DNA of 64,000 bases from the NCBI RefSeq assembly GCF_009707705.1, contig NZ_WLYX01000001.1, positions 1 to 64,000 on the forward strand, in the 5' to 3' direction. Position 1 is the first letter of the stretch, and each line of letters begins with the position of its first letter. The notes under the pieces were generated by a model that was not told where the DNA came from, made no database searches, and saw nothing but the letters and a program-made list of their open reading frames with translations. This DNA is from Paludibacterium denitrificans. GTDB lineage: Bacteria; Pseudomonadota; Gammaproteobacteria; Burkholderiales; Chromobacteriaceae. Of this stretch, positions 19,448 to 30,380 are shown piece by piece. The translations under genes were made by a program, and so were the position numbers.

Positions 19448-21129
19448 TCAGCCTTCTTCTACCTCGTAAGGCTGGCCAGAAGTCGGGACGAACGTATTGC
19501 GCTCGGGTTGAACTGGCTGTTGTTGCTACTGTTGCTGCTGGCGGTGCTGTTACCACTGGCGACCATCCTGAGCAAGGCGCTGACAGGCGATGATGGGCAC
19601 TTTGTAAGCTTCTCCCAGATTACCCGGACGTTAGCTCAACCCGGCTTCGTCACCGCTTTGGCGGGCAGCCTGAAAGCGGCACTCGCTACCACACTGCTAG
19701 TGGTGCCACTGGCCTATGGTTATGCCTATGGGGCCTCACTCGTGTCGCACTGCCTCTGCGTGGGCTGTTCCGGTTATTGGCACTGCTTCCGCTGCTGGCA
19801 CCATCGCTACTGCCCGGTATCTCGCTGGTTTATCTGTTTGGTAATCAGGGTCTGCTGAAGTCCTGGTTTCCCGACGGCGGCATTTATGGTTTCTTAGGCA
19901 TTGTACTGGGCGAGGCCTTCTACACCTTTCCACACGCGCTGATGATCCTGCTGACAGCACTGGCCGTGGGTGACGCCAGACTGTACGAAGCGGCGCGCAC
20001 GATGGGAGCCAGCAGGCTGCGCCAATTCCTGACCATCACACTGCCCGGCACCCGCTACGGTTTAGTGTCAGCGGCACTGGTGGTGTTTACTCTGGTCATC
20101 ACCGACTTCGGTGTCGCCAAGGTAATCGGCGGCCAGTATCAGGTACTAGCGATTGAGGCCTACAAACAGGTGATTGGCCAGCAGAACTTTCCTCGCGGCG
20201 CCGTCATTGGCCTGATGCTGTTACTTCCGGCGTTACTGTCTTTTGCCATCGACCGTTGGTTGCAACGCCATCAACGTGGGCAGCTCTCGACGCGTGCCCA
20301 GCCGCTGACCCCGCTGCACCACATCGGGATTCGTCTGCTCGCGGTGGTGTTCTGTGCCACCGTGGCGCTCGCCCTGCTAGCGCTGCTGGGGACAGCAATC
20401 GCTGCGGCCTTTATGCAGCTGTGGCCCTACCAGCTTGGCTTCACCCTGCAACATTTCGATTTCGATATGGTAGACGGCGGGGGCTGGCTGGCGTTTGGCA
20501 ACAGTCTGAAGATGGCGCTCTGGACGTCTTTGGCCGGGACAGTTTTGGTGTTTCTCGGAGCGTGGTGCAGCACCCGTCTGACCTCAGCCGGGCTAACCGG
20601 CCAGTTGCTGCACGCCATCGCCATGCTGCCGATGGCCGTGCCGGGCTTGGTACTGGGCTTGGGCTACATCTTTTTTTCAACGACCCCGCCAATCCGCTAC
20701 ATGGGCTATACGGCACGCTAGCGCTTTTGGTGTTGTGCTCGGTGGCGCACTTCTATACCACGGCCCACCTGACGGCGCGCACCGCACTGGCCCAAATGCC
20801 CCCGGAATTCGAGTCGGTGGCTGCCTCACTGAAGGTGCCACTATGGACCACCCTGTGGCGCGTCACGCTGCCAACCTGCCTGTAAGCCATCCACGGAAAT
20901 CGCCCGCTATTTCTTCGTCTCGGCAATGACCACGGTGTCCGCCGTGATCTTCCTGTACACCCCGGACAGTGTGCTGGCCGCCGTGGCGGTACTGAACATG
21001 GACGACGCAGGCGATACCGCCGCCGCAGCCGCCATGGCGACGCTGATCGTGGCAAGTTCCGCCGCCGTTTGCCTGCTGTTCATGCTGCTGTCGCAGGGCC
21101 TGCTGCGCCATAGCCAGCGCTGGCGCTGA
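19444..21129 (+). CDS. phnU: Aminoethylphosphonate ABC transporter double permease (frameshifted)
   Basis: A fused inner-membrane permease with two permease modules, like FbpB and the PhnU-type proteins of betaproteobacteria. It starts [12 protein letters not shown], overlapping the phnT stop. The first module includes NWLLLLLLLLAVLLPLATIL, LAPSLLPGISLVYLFGNQGL and an EAA loop, YEAARTMGASRLRQFLTITL. The second begins about 20310 (IRLLAVVFCATVALALLALL) and has a second EAA loop, FESVAASLKVPLWTTLWRVT. Frame changes occur near 19508, 19760, 20690 and 20882. Stitched length is about 560 residues. One protein replaces separate PhnU and PhnV subunits. Confidence 0.82.
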
Positions 21130-21187
21130 CCCGATCTGACCCACACACCACCGGGCGACTTGCCCGGTTTATTTGAGCCCGACAAGA

Positions 21188-21197
21188 CATCTAGATG
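21188..21197. promoter_or_regulatory. Short CATCTAGATG operator upstream of phnW
   Basis: CATCTAGATG is a perfect 10-base palindrome, identical to the arms of the operator before the binding-protein gene. It lies 13 bases before the phnW ATG, overlapping the likely leader, and suggests a second PhnR site controlling the catabolic half of the cluster. Confidence 0.55.
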
Positions 21198-21209
21198 ACT
21201 GGAGATATC

Positions 21210-22310
21210 ATGCGAGAACCCATCCTGTTGACCCCCGGCCCGCTAACCACTTCGTTAGCGACCAAGACCGCCATGCTCACCGATTGGGGCTCTTGGGACA
21301 GCCGTTTCAATGAACTGACCGCCAGCGTATGTCGTGACCTGCTGCAGATCGTCAACGGTGGCAACAGCCATGTCTGCGTACCGCAGCAAGGCTCCGGAAC
21401 CTTTGCTGTCGAGGCAGCCATCGGCAATCTGGTGCCTCCCACCGGAAAGCTACTGGTGCTGGTGGGGGGCGCCTACGGCAAACGCATGGTACAAATCGCG
21501 CAATACCTGCACCGCGAAGTGGTGGTATACGAAACGGCTGACGATACCCCGCCATCAGCCGAAGTCGTCGCGAGGCGGCTTGAGAACGACCCGACAATCA
21601 GCCATGTCGGCCTGATCCACTGCGAAACCAGTACCGGCATCCTCAACCCCTTGGCTGAGATTGCCACGGTGGTGCGCGCCGCCGGGCGCAGGTTAATTGT
21701 CGATGCGATGTCGAGCTTTGGCGCACTGCCCATCGACGTGGCGGCACTCAATATCGATGCACTAATCGCCAGCAGCAATAAGTGTCTGGAAGGTGTGCCC
21801 GGCATGGGCTTCGTGATTACCAACCGCGATAGCCTGATGGCCAGTCGTGGCAATAGCCATTCGTTGGCGCTGGATCTTGTGGCGCAGTACGACTACCTGC
21901 AGGCAACCGGGCAATGGCGCTTCACCCCACCGACCCATGTCGTTGCCGCACTGCGCTCCGCACTTGACCAATACCTCGCCGAAGGTGGTCAGTAAGCGCG
22001 TCTGGCTCGCTATTCGGCCAACGCTGCACGCCTGCAACAGCACCTCACTAAAGCCGGATTGCAGCTCTTCCTGCCGCCTACGCTACAGGCTCCCATCATC
22101 CTGACCTTTCATGCACCAGCCCACCCGGACTACCAGTTCCAGACCTTCTACGAAGCGGTGCGAGAACGCGGCTTCGTGCTGTACCCCGGCAAGCTCACCA
22201 GTCAGGAAACCTTCCGCGTTGGCTGCATTGGCGCCATCGACATAGCGGAAATCGAACAGGCTTGCCACGCCATCGTCGATACCTTGCGCCAGCTTGGCTG
22301 GATCCAATAA
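21210..22310 (+). CDS. phnW: 2-aminoethylphosphonate--pyruvate transaminase PhnW, with in-frame stop
   Basis: PhnW converts aminoethylphosphonate and pyruvate to phosphonoacetaldehyde and alanine, using PLP. The ATG at 21210 follows GGAGATATC and gives [20 protein letters not shown]. The PLP lysine lies in [15 protein letters not shown] (about residue 195). The frame runs without any shift from 21210 to 22310 but is interrupted by one in-frame TAA (21993-21995) in [18 protein letters not shown]; after it the protein continues to LRQLGWIQ. A single substitution, real or an error, would explain this. Full length is 366 codons, normal for PhnW. Confidence 0.88.
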
Positions 22311-22321
22311 GGAAATACCGC

Positions 22322-23132
22322 ATGCAACGTTATCAACATCTGGAAGCCGTCATTTTTGACTGGGCTGGCACTGTGGTCGACTTCGGCTCTTTCGCGCCAA
22401 CTCAGGTCCTGATCGACGTGTTTGCGGCCATTGGGGTGCCGGTGAGCATGGAAGAAGCCCGCGTACCAATGGGGCTGGCCAAGTGGGATCATATCCAGTC
22501 GCTTGGCCGACTACCCAGCGTGGCCGAACGCTGGCGCGCACGCTTTGGTCGCGACATGAACGACGCCGATGTGGACGAGTTGTACCAGCGCTTCATGCCG
22601 CTACAAGTGGAGCGTGTGGGTGAATACTCGGCACCGATTCCGGGCGCCATCGCCACCGTTAGGCAACTACGTGAACGCGGACTGAAGATCGGGAGCTGTT
22701 CCGGTTATCCACGCGTGGTGATGGACAAGCTGCTGCCGCTGGCCGCCGCGGCGGGCTACTCACCGGACCATACGGTGGCAACCGATGATCTAGCCGCTGG
22801 CGGCCGCCCCGGCCTGGATGGCTTTGGATAACGTGCTGGCGCTGGCGGTAAGCGACGTGCGCCATTGCGTAAAAGTGGACGACACTGCGCCCGGCATCAG
22901 CGAGGGCCTGCACGCCATGTGGACGGTTGGCCTGTCGGCCAGTGGTAATGCCGTCGGCCTCACGGCGGCAGAGTGGGCGGCACTTACCCCGGAACAGCAG
23001 GCACAGAAACGGCTACCCGCCACTGCCATGCTACAGGTCGCCGGTGCGCACTATGTCATCGACACCATCAACGAGCTCCCTGCCGTACTGGATAGCATCG
23101 AAGCACGCCTCGCCGCCGGTGAGCGTCCATGA
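22322..23132 (+). CDS. phnX: Phosphonoacetaldehyde hydrolase PhnX (one frameshift)
   Basis: PhnX, a HAD-superfamily enzyme, cleaves the C-P bond of phosphonoacetaldehyde to acetaldehyde and phosphate. It starts [20 protein letters not shown], where DWAGT carries the nucleophilic Asp of the family. [16 protein letters not shown] follows in the middle. One frame change near 22805 is followed by [20 protein letters not shown], the HAD motif III/IV region. Stitched length is about 270 residues, normal. It sits 11 bases after phnW and overlaps the next gene (ATGA). Confidence 0.9.
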
Positions 23133-24524
23133 ACCAGTCGCCATTCTGGTTTGCCGAAGCGCTGGCGGCAGAAGATGTCCGGCCGCAGCCGCCGCTGCAA
23201 GGCGAGGAAGCTGCTGATGTATGCATCATCGGCGGCGGCTTCACCGGCTTGTGGACAGCCTTCCAGTGTCGGCAAGCCCGGCCAGACTGGCGCATCGTGC
23301 TACTGGAAAAGGCACATTGCGGTAACGGTGCTTCCGGCCGCAACGGTGGCTGCATGCTGACTGGTCGACCAAGTATCTGTCCTTGGTGAAGCTGTTTGGG
23401 GAAGCTGAAGCACAACGGCTGGTAGCGGCATCGGAACAAGCGGTCTTCGATATTGCCAACTTCTGCCTCGAACACGGCATTGATGCTGACCTTCGGCTGG
23501 GCGGGGCCGTCTACGCCGCCAGTAACCGTGCACAGCTTGGGTCGCTGGACGGCGTACTGGCCGCACTGGCAAAGGTTGGCCGAAACCGCTGGCAGCCGCT
23601 GGATGATGCCGCCACCCGTGCAGCGAGCGGTAGTCCCGCCATGCAGGCAGGATTTATCACCGATGCGGTAGAGCGGCTTGCAACCGGCCAAGCTGGTGCG
23701 CGGCTTGCTGCGGGTGGCACGGGCCATGGGGGTGACGGTGTACGAACAAAGTGCCATGACCCGGATTGCCGAGCACGGCAAGGTGGTCGTGGAAACGGCG
23801 CGGGGCCGGGTACTGGCCGACCAGGGCTGTGCTGGCATTGAATGCCGACATGCCACGTCAATTTCCGGCTTTGGGCAACACGGTGCTGCTGGTTTCATCC
23901 GACATGATCATCACTGAACCGGTACCAACACTAATGGCACAGATCGGGCTTGATCGCGGTCAGGCCGTATGTGACCTACGCACCTTCGTCCACTACTGGC
24001 GCAGCACCCCGGACGGGCGACTGATGTTGGGCAAGGGCGGCAATCGCATTGCTTTTGGCAACCGGCTTCATGATTACTTCGATGCTCCCAGCGCCTATCA
24101 GGGCCAACTACAGCATGCATTGGCACGCTTTTTTCCCGGCGATGGCTGATATTCCGGTCACACAAAGCTGGACCGGCGCCTCGGATCGATCGGCCACCGG
24201 CTTCCCCTTTTTCGGCCAACTACCGGGCCATCGCCGCGTATTCTACGGTATGGGTTATTCCGGCAACGGGGTCGTACAGAGCTATCTGGGCGGGCATATT
24301 CTTGCGTCACTGCTGCTAGAGCGTACTGATGAATGGCAAAGCTGCGGCCTAACACGAGGCCCGCTGCAACATTTCCCACCCGAACCGCTGCGCTGGTGCG
24401 GAGCCATGGCGGTACGCGGAGCAATCCTAAAGGGCTGGAACGCGCGCACGATGCAGCCAGAACACCAAGCTGGTGGGACCAACGAATCGCGGGGTTTGCC
24501 AGCATGGTAAGCAAGGCCGACTGA
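23129..24524 (+). CDS. FAD-dependent aminophosphonate oxidoreductase (frameshifted)
   Basis: A DAO-type FAD oxidoreductase of the kind often encoded beside phnW/phnX. It starts [16 protein letters not shown] and has a dinucleotide-binding motif, [16 protein letters not shown], then [11 protein letters not shown]. Frame changes near 23375, 23690, 23835, 24140 and 24440 split the rest. Readable blocks are [60 protein letters not shown] and [20 protein letters not shown] (FAD-binding C-terminal block). Stitched length is about 465 residues. Relatives act on N-methylated or related aminophosphonates; the substrate here is inferred from context. Confidence 0.75.
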
Positions 24525-24610
24525 AATGGCGAGCGGATGGCCGGAAGCACCGCCGTCGCTTTTGTATGGAATGACAACAGACTCAAGCCACACCTAGCCA
24601 AGCGCCAAAC

Positions 24611-24631
24611 GGCGACCGGCGACCGGCGACC
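24611..24631. repeat. Short tandem repeat, GGCGACC x3
   Basis: Three perfect tandem copies of the 7-mer GGCGACC in the intergenic region after the phn operon, between convergent phn and dnr genes. No function is evident. The copy number could vary by slippage. Confidence 0.6.
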
Positions 24632-24699
24632 GGCTGAACTTTAGCCGAGAAGCCCTCTGCCAGAGAGTCGCTGGCAGCGCTCGGTCACAAAGACTGACG

Positions 24700-25377
24700 T
24701 CAGCCAACCCTGCCACGCAAACGATCGGCATCCAGCAGCACGATTTCCCTGCCATTAACCTCAATCAGCCCGGATTCGGTCAGTTGGTGCAGCATGCGGG
24801 AAAAGGTTTCCGGTGTCAGATTGAGCCGCGAAGCGATCAGGTTCTTGTTAACAGGCAATGTCACAACGGGCAGCCCCGTTGCTTGCGGATCAACATTTTG
24901 CAGCAAGTAGCCCGTTACCCGCTGCAGCGAATTTTCAATGGAATAGCGCTCCACATCCCTGACCAAGCCATGCAGGCGCATCGACAGGCCCGCCAGAAGT
25001 AAGGGCAAATGCCGGGTCTCGCTCAATGGCCTGATAGATGGCTTGTGCGTCAACCTTTAACAGGAATCCATCTTCCAGAAACTGTGCCATGACCGGACAA
25101 GGGCGCCCGGGGAACATCACGGCTTCAGCAAAACTCTGCCCGGGGTGAACAATTTCCATCACCTTTTCGCTGCCCTGCGACGACGAAATAGCCAGTTTTA
25201 TCCGGCCATACACCACCAGAAACATGCCGTCACAAGGGTCGCCTTTCTGGAACACGGTCTGGCCTTTCATCCCCCGCACTTCGTGCGTAAAGGCACCAGA
25301 GCCTGAATCTGCTCTTCAGACAGCTCCTGAAACAGCGGTTGATGACGCAAAAACGCAGGTATATCGACAGTAGGCAT
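24700..25377 (-). CDS. dnr: FNR/CRP-family regulator, DNR type (frameshifted)
   Basis: Probable NO/anaerobiosis-responsive activator of the denitrification genes. The ATG at 25377 gives MPTVDIPAFLRHQPLFQELS. The cyclic-nucleotide-like domain reads FQKGDPCDGMFLVVYGRIKL and SFAEAVMFPGRPCPVMAQFL. The C-terminal helix-turn-helix reads PVNKNLIASRLNLTPETFSR, and the ETFSR recognition helix fits TTGAT half sites. The N-terminal cysteine cluster of the oxygen sensor FNR is absent, which points to DNR (heme/NO) rather than FNR. Frame changes near 25290 and 24990 split it. Stitched length is about 225 residues. It lies downstream of nirN and is convergent with the phn operon. Confidence 0.85.
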
Positions 25378-25548
25378 GGTAGTTTCCGTATTCCAGACCG
25401 GGTGGATAACCGGCAGAGCCATTTCCAACAGGCACATACCACCCATGCTGGCGAGCATAGGCTAATGACCATAGCGCCTCCATACGCACGAAGCATGGAG
25501 GCGGCTAGTTCGACCGGCGTAGTCTGGCAATCAAAACAGCCGACCCGG

Positions 25549-27091
25549 CTAGTGGCTGGTGCCTTCCGAACGATTCACCTTGTTGAAGACATTGTATTTG
25601 CCAATAGGCTTCATCATGGGCAAAGCCGCCACTTCGGCAAACGTTTGCGCATCCACCACAATCAGTTCACCGGGGTTTTGCATCACCGACACCAAGGCGT
25701 AGCGCCCGTCCCGGGTAAATTCCACATGCGCCGTGGTAAGGCCCGGCCGCAGCACCAGTTGTCGTGCCACGCTCATGGTGCGCTTATCAATGATAGTCAG
25801 CATATCCTTATGCGCACTCATCATCGAATCAGCCCAAGCGTACGGCGTGTTTTCATGGCTGCGCAGAAAAAACCCGGGGCCGGGCAAGTTGATGTTCTTC
25901 ACCACCTGCCAGCTGTCCATATCAACAAAGGTGACCTGCCCTCCCTTCAGATTAGGCGTTGCCATATAGCGATGGCCACCCCGTTCAAAAGTGATGCCAG
26001 ACCCCAGATGCGGCATGCCACCCAAGGCCAGATCACGCACCTTGCGATGGCTATCCGGGCTGATGACTTCGGCCCGGCCATCACGCGATGCACCCAGTAC
26101 GTGACGGTATGCCGGATCAAAAAGAAATCGTCCAGCACCATATCCAGTGACGTAACTATCGGGTTGAGCGCGGCTGCCGCCGGGGCTTTGTCCGGATGCT
26201 GGCCGTGCGCCAAGCGTGGCCGGATCCTTTCGGCTGGCGTGTTATAGGGGATTTCCCACAACTCTGGCACATCTTTCAGCGCCACGATGAAGCTGTGCCG
26301 CGGTGCCGCCTCGTATACGGCCGAAACGCGTGACGGTTTACCCGTCTGGCTGACCACCGGATAGGTGCGAACGGGTTTCAGACCATGGGCATCCAGCAGC
26401 ACCAGTGTTGCTTAAGCAGGTGTTGCCCGCCAGCACCCATTTGCCATCGTCCGATACCGCCAGATTGCGGGTGTTCAGCCCGACACGGATATCCGCCACT
26501 ACTTGCAGGCTGTACAAATCATACTGAGTCACCCAGCCATCGCGGCTGGCAAAATAGACAAACCGGCCATCCGGCGAAAACTTGGGGCCGCCGTGCAGGG
26601 CGTAATGGCTGGCAAAACGGCTGATCGGCTTAAAAGTATCGCCATCCATGATGGTGACATGATGATCTCCGGCTTCCACCACCACAAAAAGGTTCATGGG
26701 GTTGGCCGAAAACACCGGCTTGGCAGGCAAGCGCGCTTCGTCCACCACCTGCTTGTGGCTGGCGAGCATGTCCGCCACCTGCCAGCGCGGCGGCTGGGCA
26801 GGTGGTGTATTCAGATAATAAAGCCAGTGACAGGATATCGGATTCGGCCAACTTGCCAGCAAAGCCCTGCATCTGCGTCGCCCGGCGACCATGGCGAATG
26901 GTGTCGGCAACCTCGGCCGGTTTAAGCCGGTCCGGGCTTTCCGGCAACAGAGTAAGCCCCATCCCGCCCATGCGGTCCACGCCATGACATTGCTGGCAGT
27001 TTTGCTGATACAAAGCAGCAGGATCGGCCAAGGATAACCGGGGCAACAGCGTCATGGCAGCGATCATGATCGTCAACAGCGGTGTTTTCAT
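25549..27091 (-). CDS. nirN: NirN, cytochrome c / heme d1-domain protein (frameshifted)
   Basis: NirN is a NirS paralogue that completes heme d1 synthesis (dihydro-heme d1 dehydrogenase) in the periplasm. It starts MKTPLLTIMIAAMTLLPRLS (signal peptide), then QQNCQQCHGVDRMGGMG carries the c-heme CxxCH. The eight-bladed d1 propeller is read in stitched frames: NPMNLFVVVEAGDHHVTIMD, RDGWVTQYDLYSLQVVADIR, GGMPHLGSGITFERGGHRYM and a C-terminal HVEFTRDGRYALVSVMQNPG. Frame changes occur near 26810, 26420 and 26070. Stitched length is about 510 residues, normal for NirN. Its ATG overlaps the nirJ stop. It carries two exact 10-mers (26701, 26843). Confidence 0.87.
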
Positions 27092-28292
27092 GCGCCCACC
27101 TCATCCAGCCATGTAGAAGGCACCGGTAAATCATCATGCCCCGGCATCCGGCTGATTTCCTCATCCGTGAGATAGCAGGCCGGATCAGCCGCCCAGAAAT
27201 CGCCAGTCAACTCCAGGGCGCGCACCCGGGTATTACCGTTGCAAATAGCCAAGTGGAGGCAGGTGGCGCAGCGCCCGCCCACCGGCCGCGGGGATTGCTT
27301 CAGCCCGGCCATCAGCGGATGGGAAACATCCTGCCAGATGACCGAAAACGGCCGCTGCCGGACATTGCCCAGTTGTACTTTCCACCACATGGTGTCCGGA
27401 TGCACATTGCCAAGGTTATCAATATTGGCCACGTTTACGCCGCTGGCATTGCCACCCCAGGGCTTCCAGCCGCTGCCGAAGCCCAGCCAGCAGCGCCGGA
27501 TAATGCCGGGCGGCCCAATACAAAAGATAAACACCATCGGCATCATTGTTACCGGTGACAAATTCCTTGGCGGCTCCGGCGCGAATATGGCCGGGCACGA
27601 CTCAATCAGCAAATCCATGGCCCAGCGTGTCCGGGCATGACGCACATCATCGGCGCGGTGCTTGTTGCCACGCCCGGCGTAGTTAAGGTGCGAGAAATAA
27701 AACTTTTCGATGCCCTCGTCTGCCACCAGCTGTAGCAAGGACGGCAAGTCATGCGCGTTGTCTTCGGTCATGGTGTAGCGTACGCCCACCTTCATCCCGG
27801 CCTGATGGGCCAGCCGCACGCCATGCAAGGCCAGATCGAAACTGCCATCCAGTAAGGCGGAAACGGTCGTGGGTGGCACCGATGCCATCCAGGGCTGATA
27901 CCCACATAGTCAAAGCCGGTATCGGCCAGCTGGCGGACATTTTCCGCATTAATCAACGTGCCGTTGCTGGATAACCCGACATAAAACCCCATGTCGCGAG
28001 CACGTTTGCCAATGCGGAAAATATCCGGACGCAGCAGTGGTTCGCCACCGGAGAGAATCAGTACCGGCACGCCAAAGGCCGCCAGATCATCCATCACGGC
28101 AAAAACCTCATCGGTGGAGAGCTCCCCGGCGAAGTCCTTGTTGGCTGAAGTGGAGTAGCAATGTTGGCAGGTCAGGTTACAGCGACGGATCAGGTTCCAG
28201 ATCACCACCGGTCCGCGCGCAGCGGCCCGCTCTGGCCGGGGCTGGCTGCCGCCCCGATGGAGGTATTGCAGATATTGGGTGAGACGCAACAT
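27088..28292 (-). CDS. nirJ: Heme d1 biosynthesis radical SAM protein NirJ (frameshifted)
   Basis: NirJ removes propionate side chains from a heme d1 precursor. I chose ATG 28292 (MLRLTQYLQYLHRGG). NLIRRCNLTCQHCYSTSANK holds CxxxCxxC, and VLILSGGEPLLRPDIFRIG follows. The middle stitches as YVGISLDGIGATHDRF and LLDGSFDLALHGVRLAHQAG once an extra base is removed at each of two places (GGG at 27892-27894 and near 27855). The C-terminal auxiliary-cluster region reads GGRCATCLHLAICNGNTRVR and ends DEISRMPGHDD. Length is about 400 residues. An FNR/DNR box lies 67 bases upstream, so it may have its own promoter within the operon. Confidence 0.9.
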
Positions 28293-28352
28293 GGTGGCAC
28301 ACCGGATTAATGACGATGGGCTGAGTGTGAGGCCCGGCCCGGCCATTTCTCC

Positions 28353-28366
28353 TTGATACCAATCAA
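28353..28366. promoter_or_regulatory. FNR/DNR box upstream of nirJ
   Basis: TTGATACCAATCAA, a perfect TTGAT-N4-ATCAA palindrome. It overlaps the stop codon of nirGH and is centred 67 bases before the nirJ ATG, indicating an internal, separately activated promoter for nirJ-nirN. Confidence 0.75.
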
Positions 28367-29390
28367 CCGAAACCGGCGCACTTGCCGCACTCAGATGCGC
28401 AAGCCGCTTTTTTCAGAATCTGCGTGGAAAACAGCACATCGCTGGCGCGACAAGCATCGCCCAGAAGCGCTTTGACGGGCTCCAACTGCGCCAGCACACT
28501 GGCTCGATCCGGCCCATGCAGCATGGCAAACAGGTTGTAAGGCCAGTGCGGCAAATGCCGTGGGCGCCGATAGCAATGGCTGACGACATCCAGCTGGCCA
28601 ATCAGTTGACCAAGACGGTCAACCTGATCATCCGCCACATCAAACACCGCCATGCCATTGGCGCGATAGCCAATGCGGTAATGATTGGGGACCGCGCCAA
28701 TGCGGCGAATAACCCCGCAATCCAGCATACCCTGCAAGCGATGCACTACCTCATCGGCGGTCATCTCTAGCTGCTGTGCCAATACTTGCCGGGGTCGCTC
28801 ACCAGTGGCAGCCCGGCCTGCGTGGCACGCACCAGTTGATGATCGGCTTCCTCAAGATTTAGCGCCGGACCCGTTGCGACTGGCAACGCTGACCTTTCAA
28901 TATTTCCCACTCGGGTCTGCCCACCGACAGCAAAGTGCATGCCGACAAAGTATTCACGCTCTTTGGGAAACTCATGTACTGGCAGGCCGGTTGCGGCTTC
29001 AATGGCAGCACAGGCCGCGTTAATTCCTGCTGCCGTGGCGGTAGCCAGTACAAACCACATGTTGAAGGCATGCTCGCGCCGATAATTGTGCGCCACCACC
29101 GGCAACGCATTGACGGTAGCCGCCACCTCGTCAAACCGCTCCTCCGGCACCATCAATGCTGCCAGCACAAAGCGCCCGCCCATACGCTCTATCTGGTACA
29201 TCGGCCCAAACCGCGTCAACACTCCCTGCTTTAGCAACCCGGCCAGCCGGTGTAGGAGGATGCTTTCCGTCGTTTGCAAACTGGCGGCGGCCACGGCAAA
29301 CGGCTTGGGCTGCAAGGGAAAGCCACCTTGCAGCTGCTCAATGATGCGGGTATCCAGCGCATCGGCCTGCCAGATTCCCTCAGCGGCCAT
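28363..29390 (-). CDS. Siroheme decarboxylase subunits, NirG-NirH fusion (one frameshift)
   Basis: NirD, NirL, NirG and NirH together decarboxylate siroheme to didecarboxysiroheme. ATG 29390 (MAAEGIWQADALDTRIIEQL) starts a NirG-like half with RFGPMYQIERMGGRFVLAAL and NYRREHAFNMWFVLAT. Without a stop it continues into a NirH-like half: DEVVHRLQGMLDCGVIRRIG, HCYRRPRHLPHWPYNLFAML and a Cys-containing tail. A frame change near 28797 breaks the junction (LPLV-(S)DP against RPRQVLAQQLEMTA). Each half has an AsnC/Lrp-like HTH followed by a ligand-binding fold. Total is about 342 residues, against about 150 plus 170 for separate subunits. Confidence 0.82.
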
Positions 29391-30380
29391 AACGCGCCCC
29401 GCGCTGGGTATAACGTCGCAGGGATGGCAAGACCGCAGACGGCAGATGCTCCAGCTGGTGGCGTTGGCTAATGTCATCCAGATGCTGCTGCAACTGATCC
29501 TCCGTCTTGGCATGGATCATGCAAAACAGCTGATAGGGCCATTCCGGCAAACGCGCTGGTCGCTCGTAGCACAAGCTTACCGCGGCTTCTTCGGCCAACC
29601 TTAACGCCACGGCTTCACGTTGCGCCGGATCATCAATCTGCCAGACACACATGGCATTGGCTTTGTACCCCAGCTCGCGGTGGCTGACGACAAAGCCCAA
29701 GCGGCGAATCACGCCCTGTTTTTGCCAGTGCGCCAGCCGTTGCAGCACATCGTCCTCTTGCCAGCCGCAGGCTTTCGGCCCAACTGTTGGTAGGGCCGCT
29801 CCATCAGTGACAGTCCTGTCGACAGGGCCGACACCAGACGGCGTTCGCGCCAATTCAGCATCAGGCTGGGCGGTGGCGGTGACTTCGAACGGCTTTGGTC
29901 TCCATCCGGCAGAAAAGAAAAACCCAAATCAACATGGTATTCGCGCAGCAAAGGCAGGTTCAGCGGTTTGAGCCCGGTGGCAAGATAAATGCGGGAGAGA
30001 ACCTGCGCCACTTCAGCCGCCGTCTCCGCCGCCACAACGAACCACAAATTGAAATGGTGTGCCCGCAGGTAGTTGTGATTGACTTCAACGTGGCTGCTGA
30101 CAAAACTCGCCACGGATTCCAACCGCTCGGGCGGTACCGCCAGTGCGGCGAGAGTGCTGCTGCCCACCGTATTGGGAGCAAATATGCAGCCAAGGCGTGA
30201 CAACACGCCAAGGCGGCGAGCCTGCTGCAACTGCCCGATCAGCTCCGCTTCATTCCAGTCGTCGGGACTGTCGTTTGCCAACTGCAAAAACGGCCGGGAA
30301 ACCGGGGGAAAATCACGCTGGTAACCGTCCAGCAAACGTAAGGTACGTGGCGAAAGACTGCTGTGAATATCGCGATACAT
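29380..30380 (-). CDS. Siroheme decarboxylase subunits, NirD-NirL fusion (frameshifted)
   Basis: Second fused siroheme decarboxylase chain. ATG 30380 (MYRDIHSSLSPRTLRLLDGY) directly follows the nirF stop. The NirD half contains VLSRLGCIFAPNTVGSSTLA and NYLRAHHFNLWFVVAAETAA. The NirL half reads QGVIRRLGFVVSHRELGYKA and CYERPARLPEWPYQLFCMIH. The break near 29775 coincides with an 11-base variant of the window-wide 10-mer that has one extra C (TTCGGCCCAAC). Removing that base restores RPYQQLAES in frame, strong evidence that this frameshift is an error. NirD-NirL fusions are known in some denitrifiers. Confidence 0.83.
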
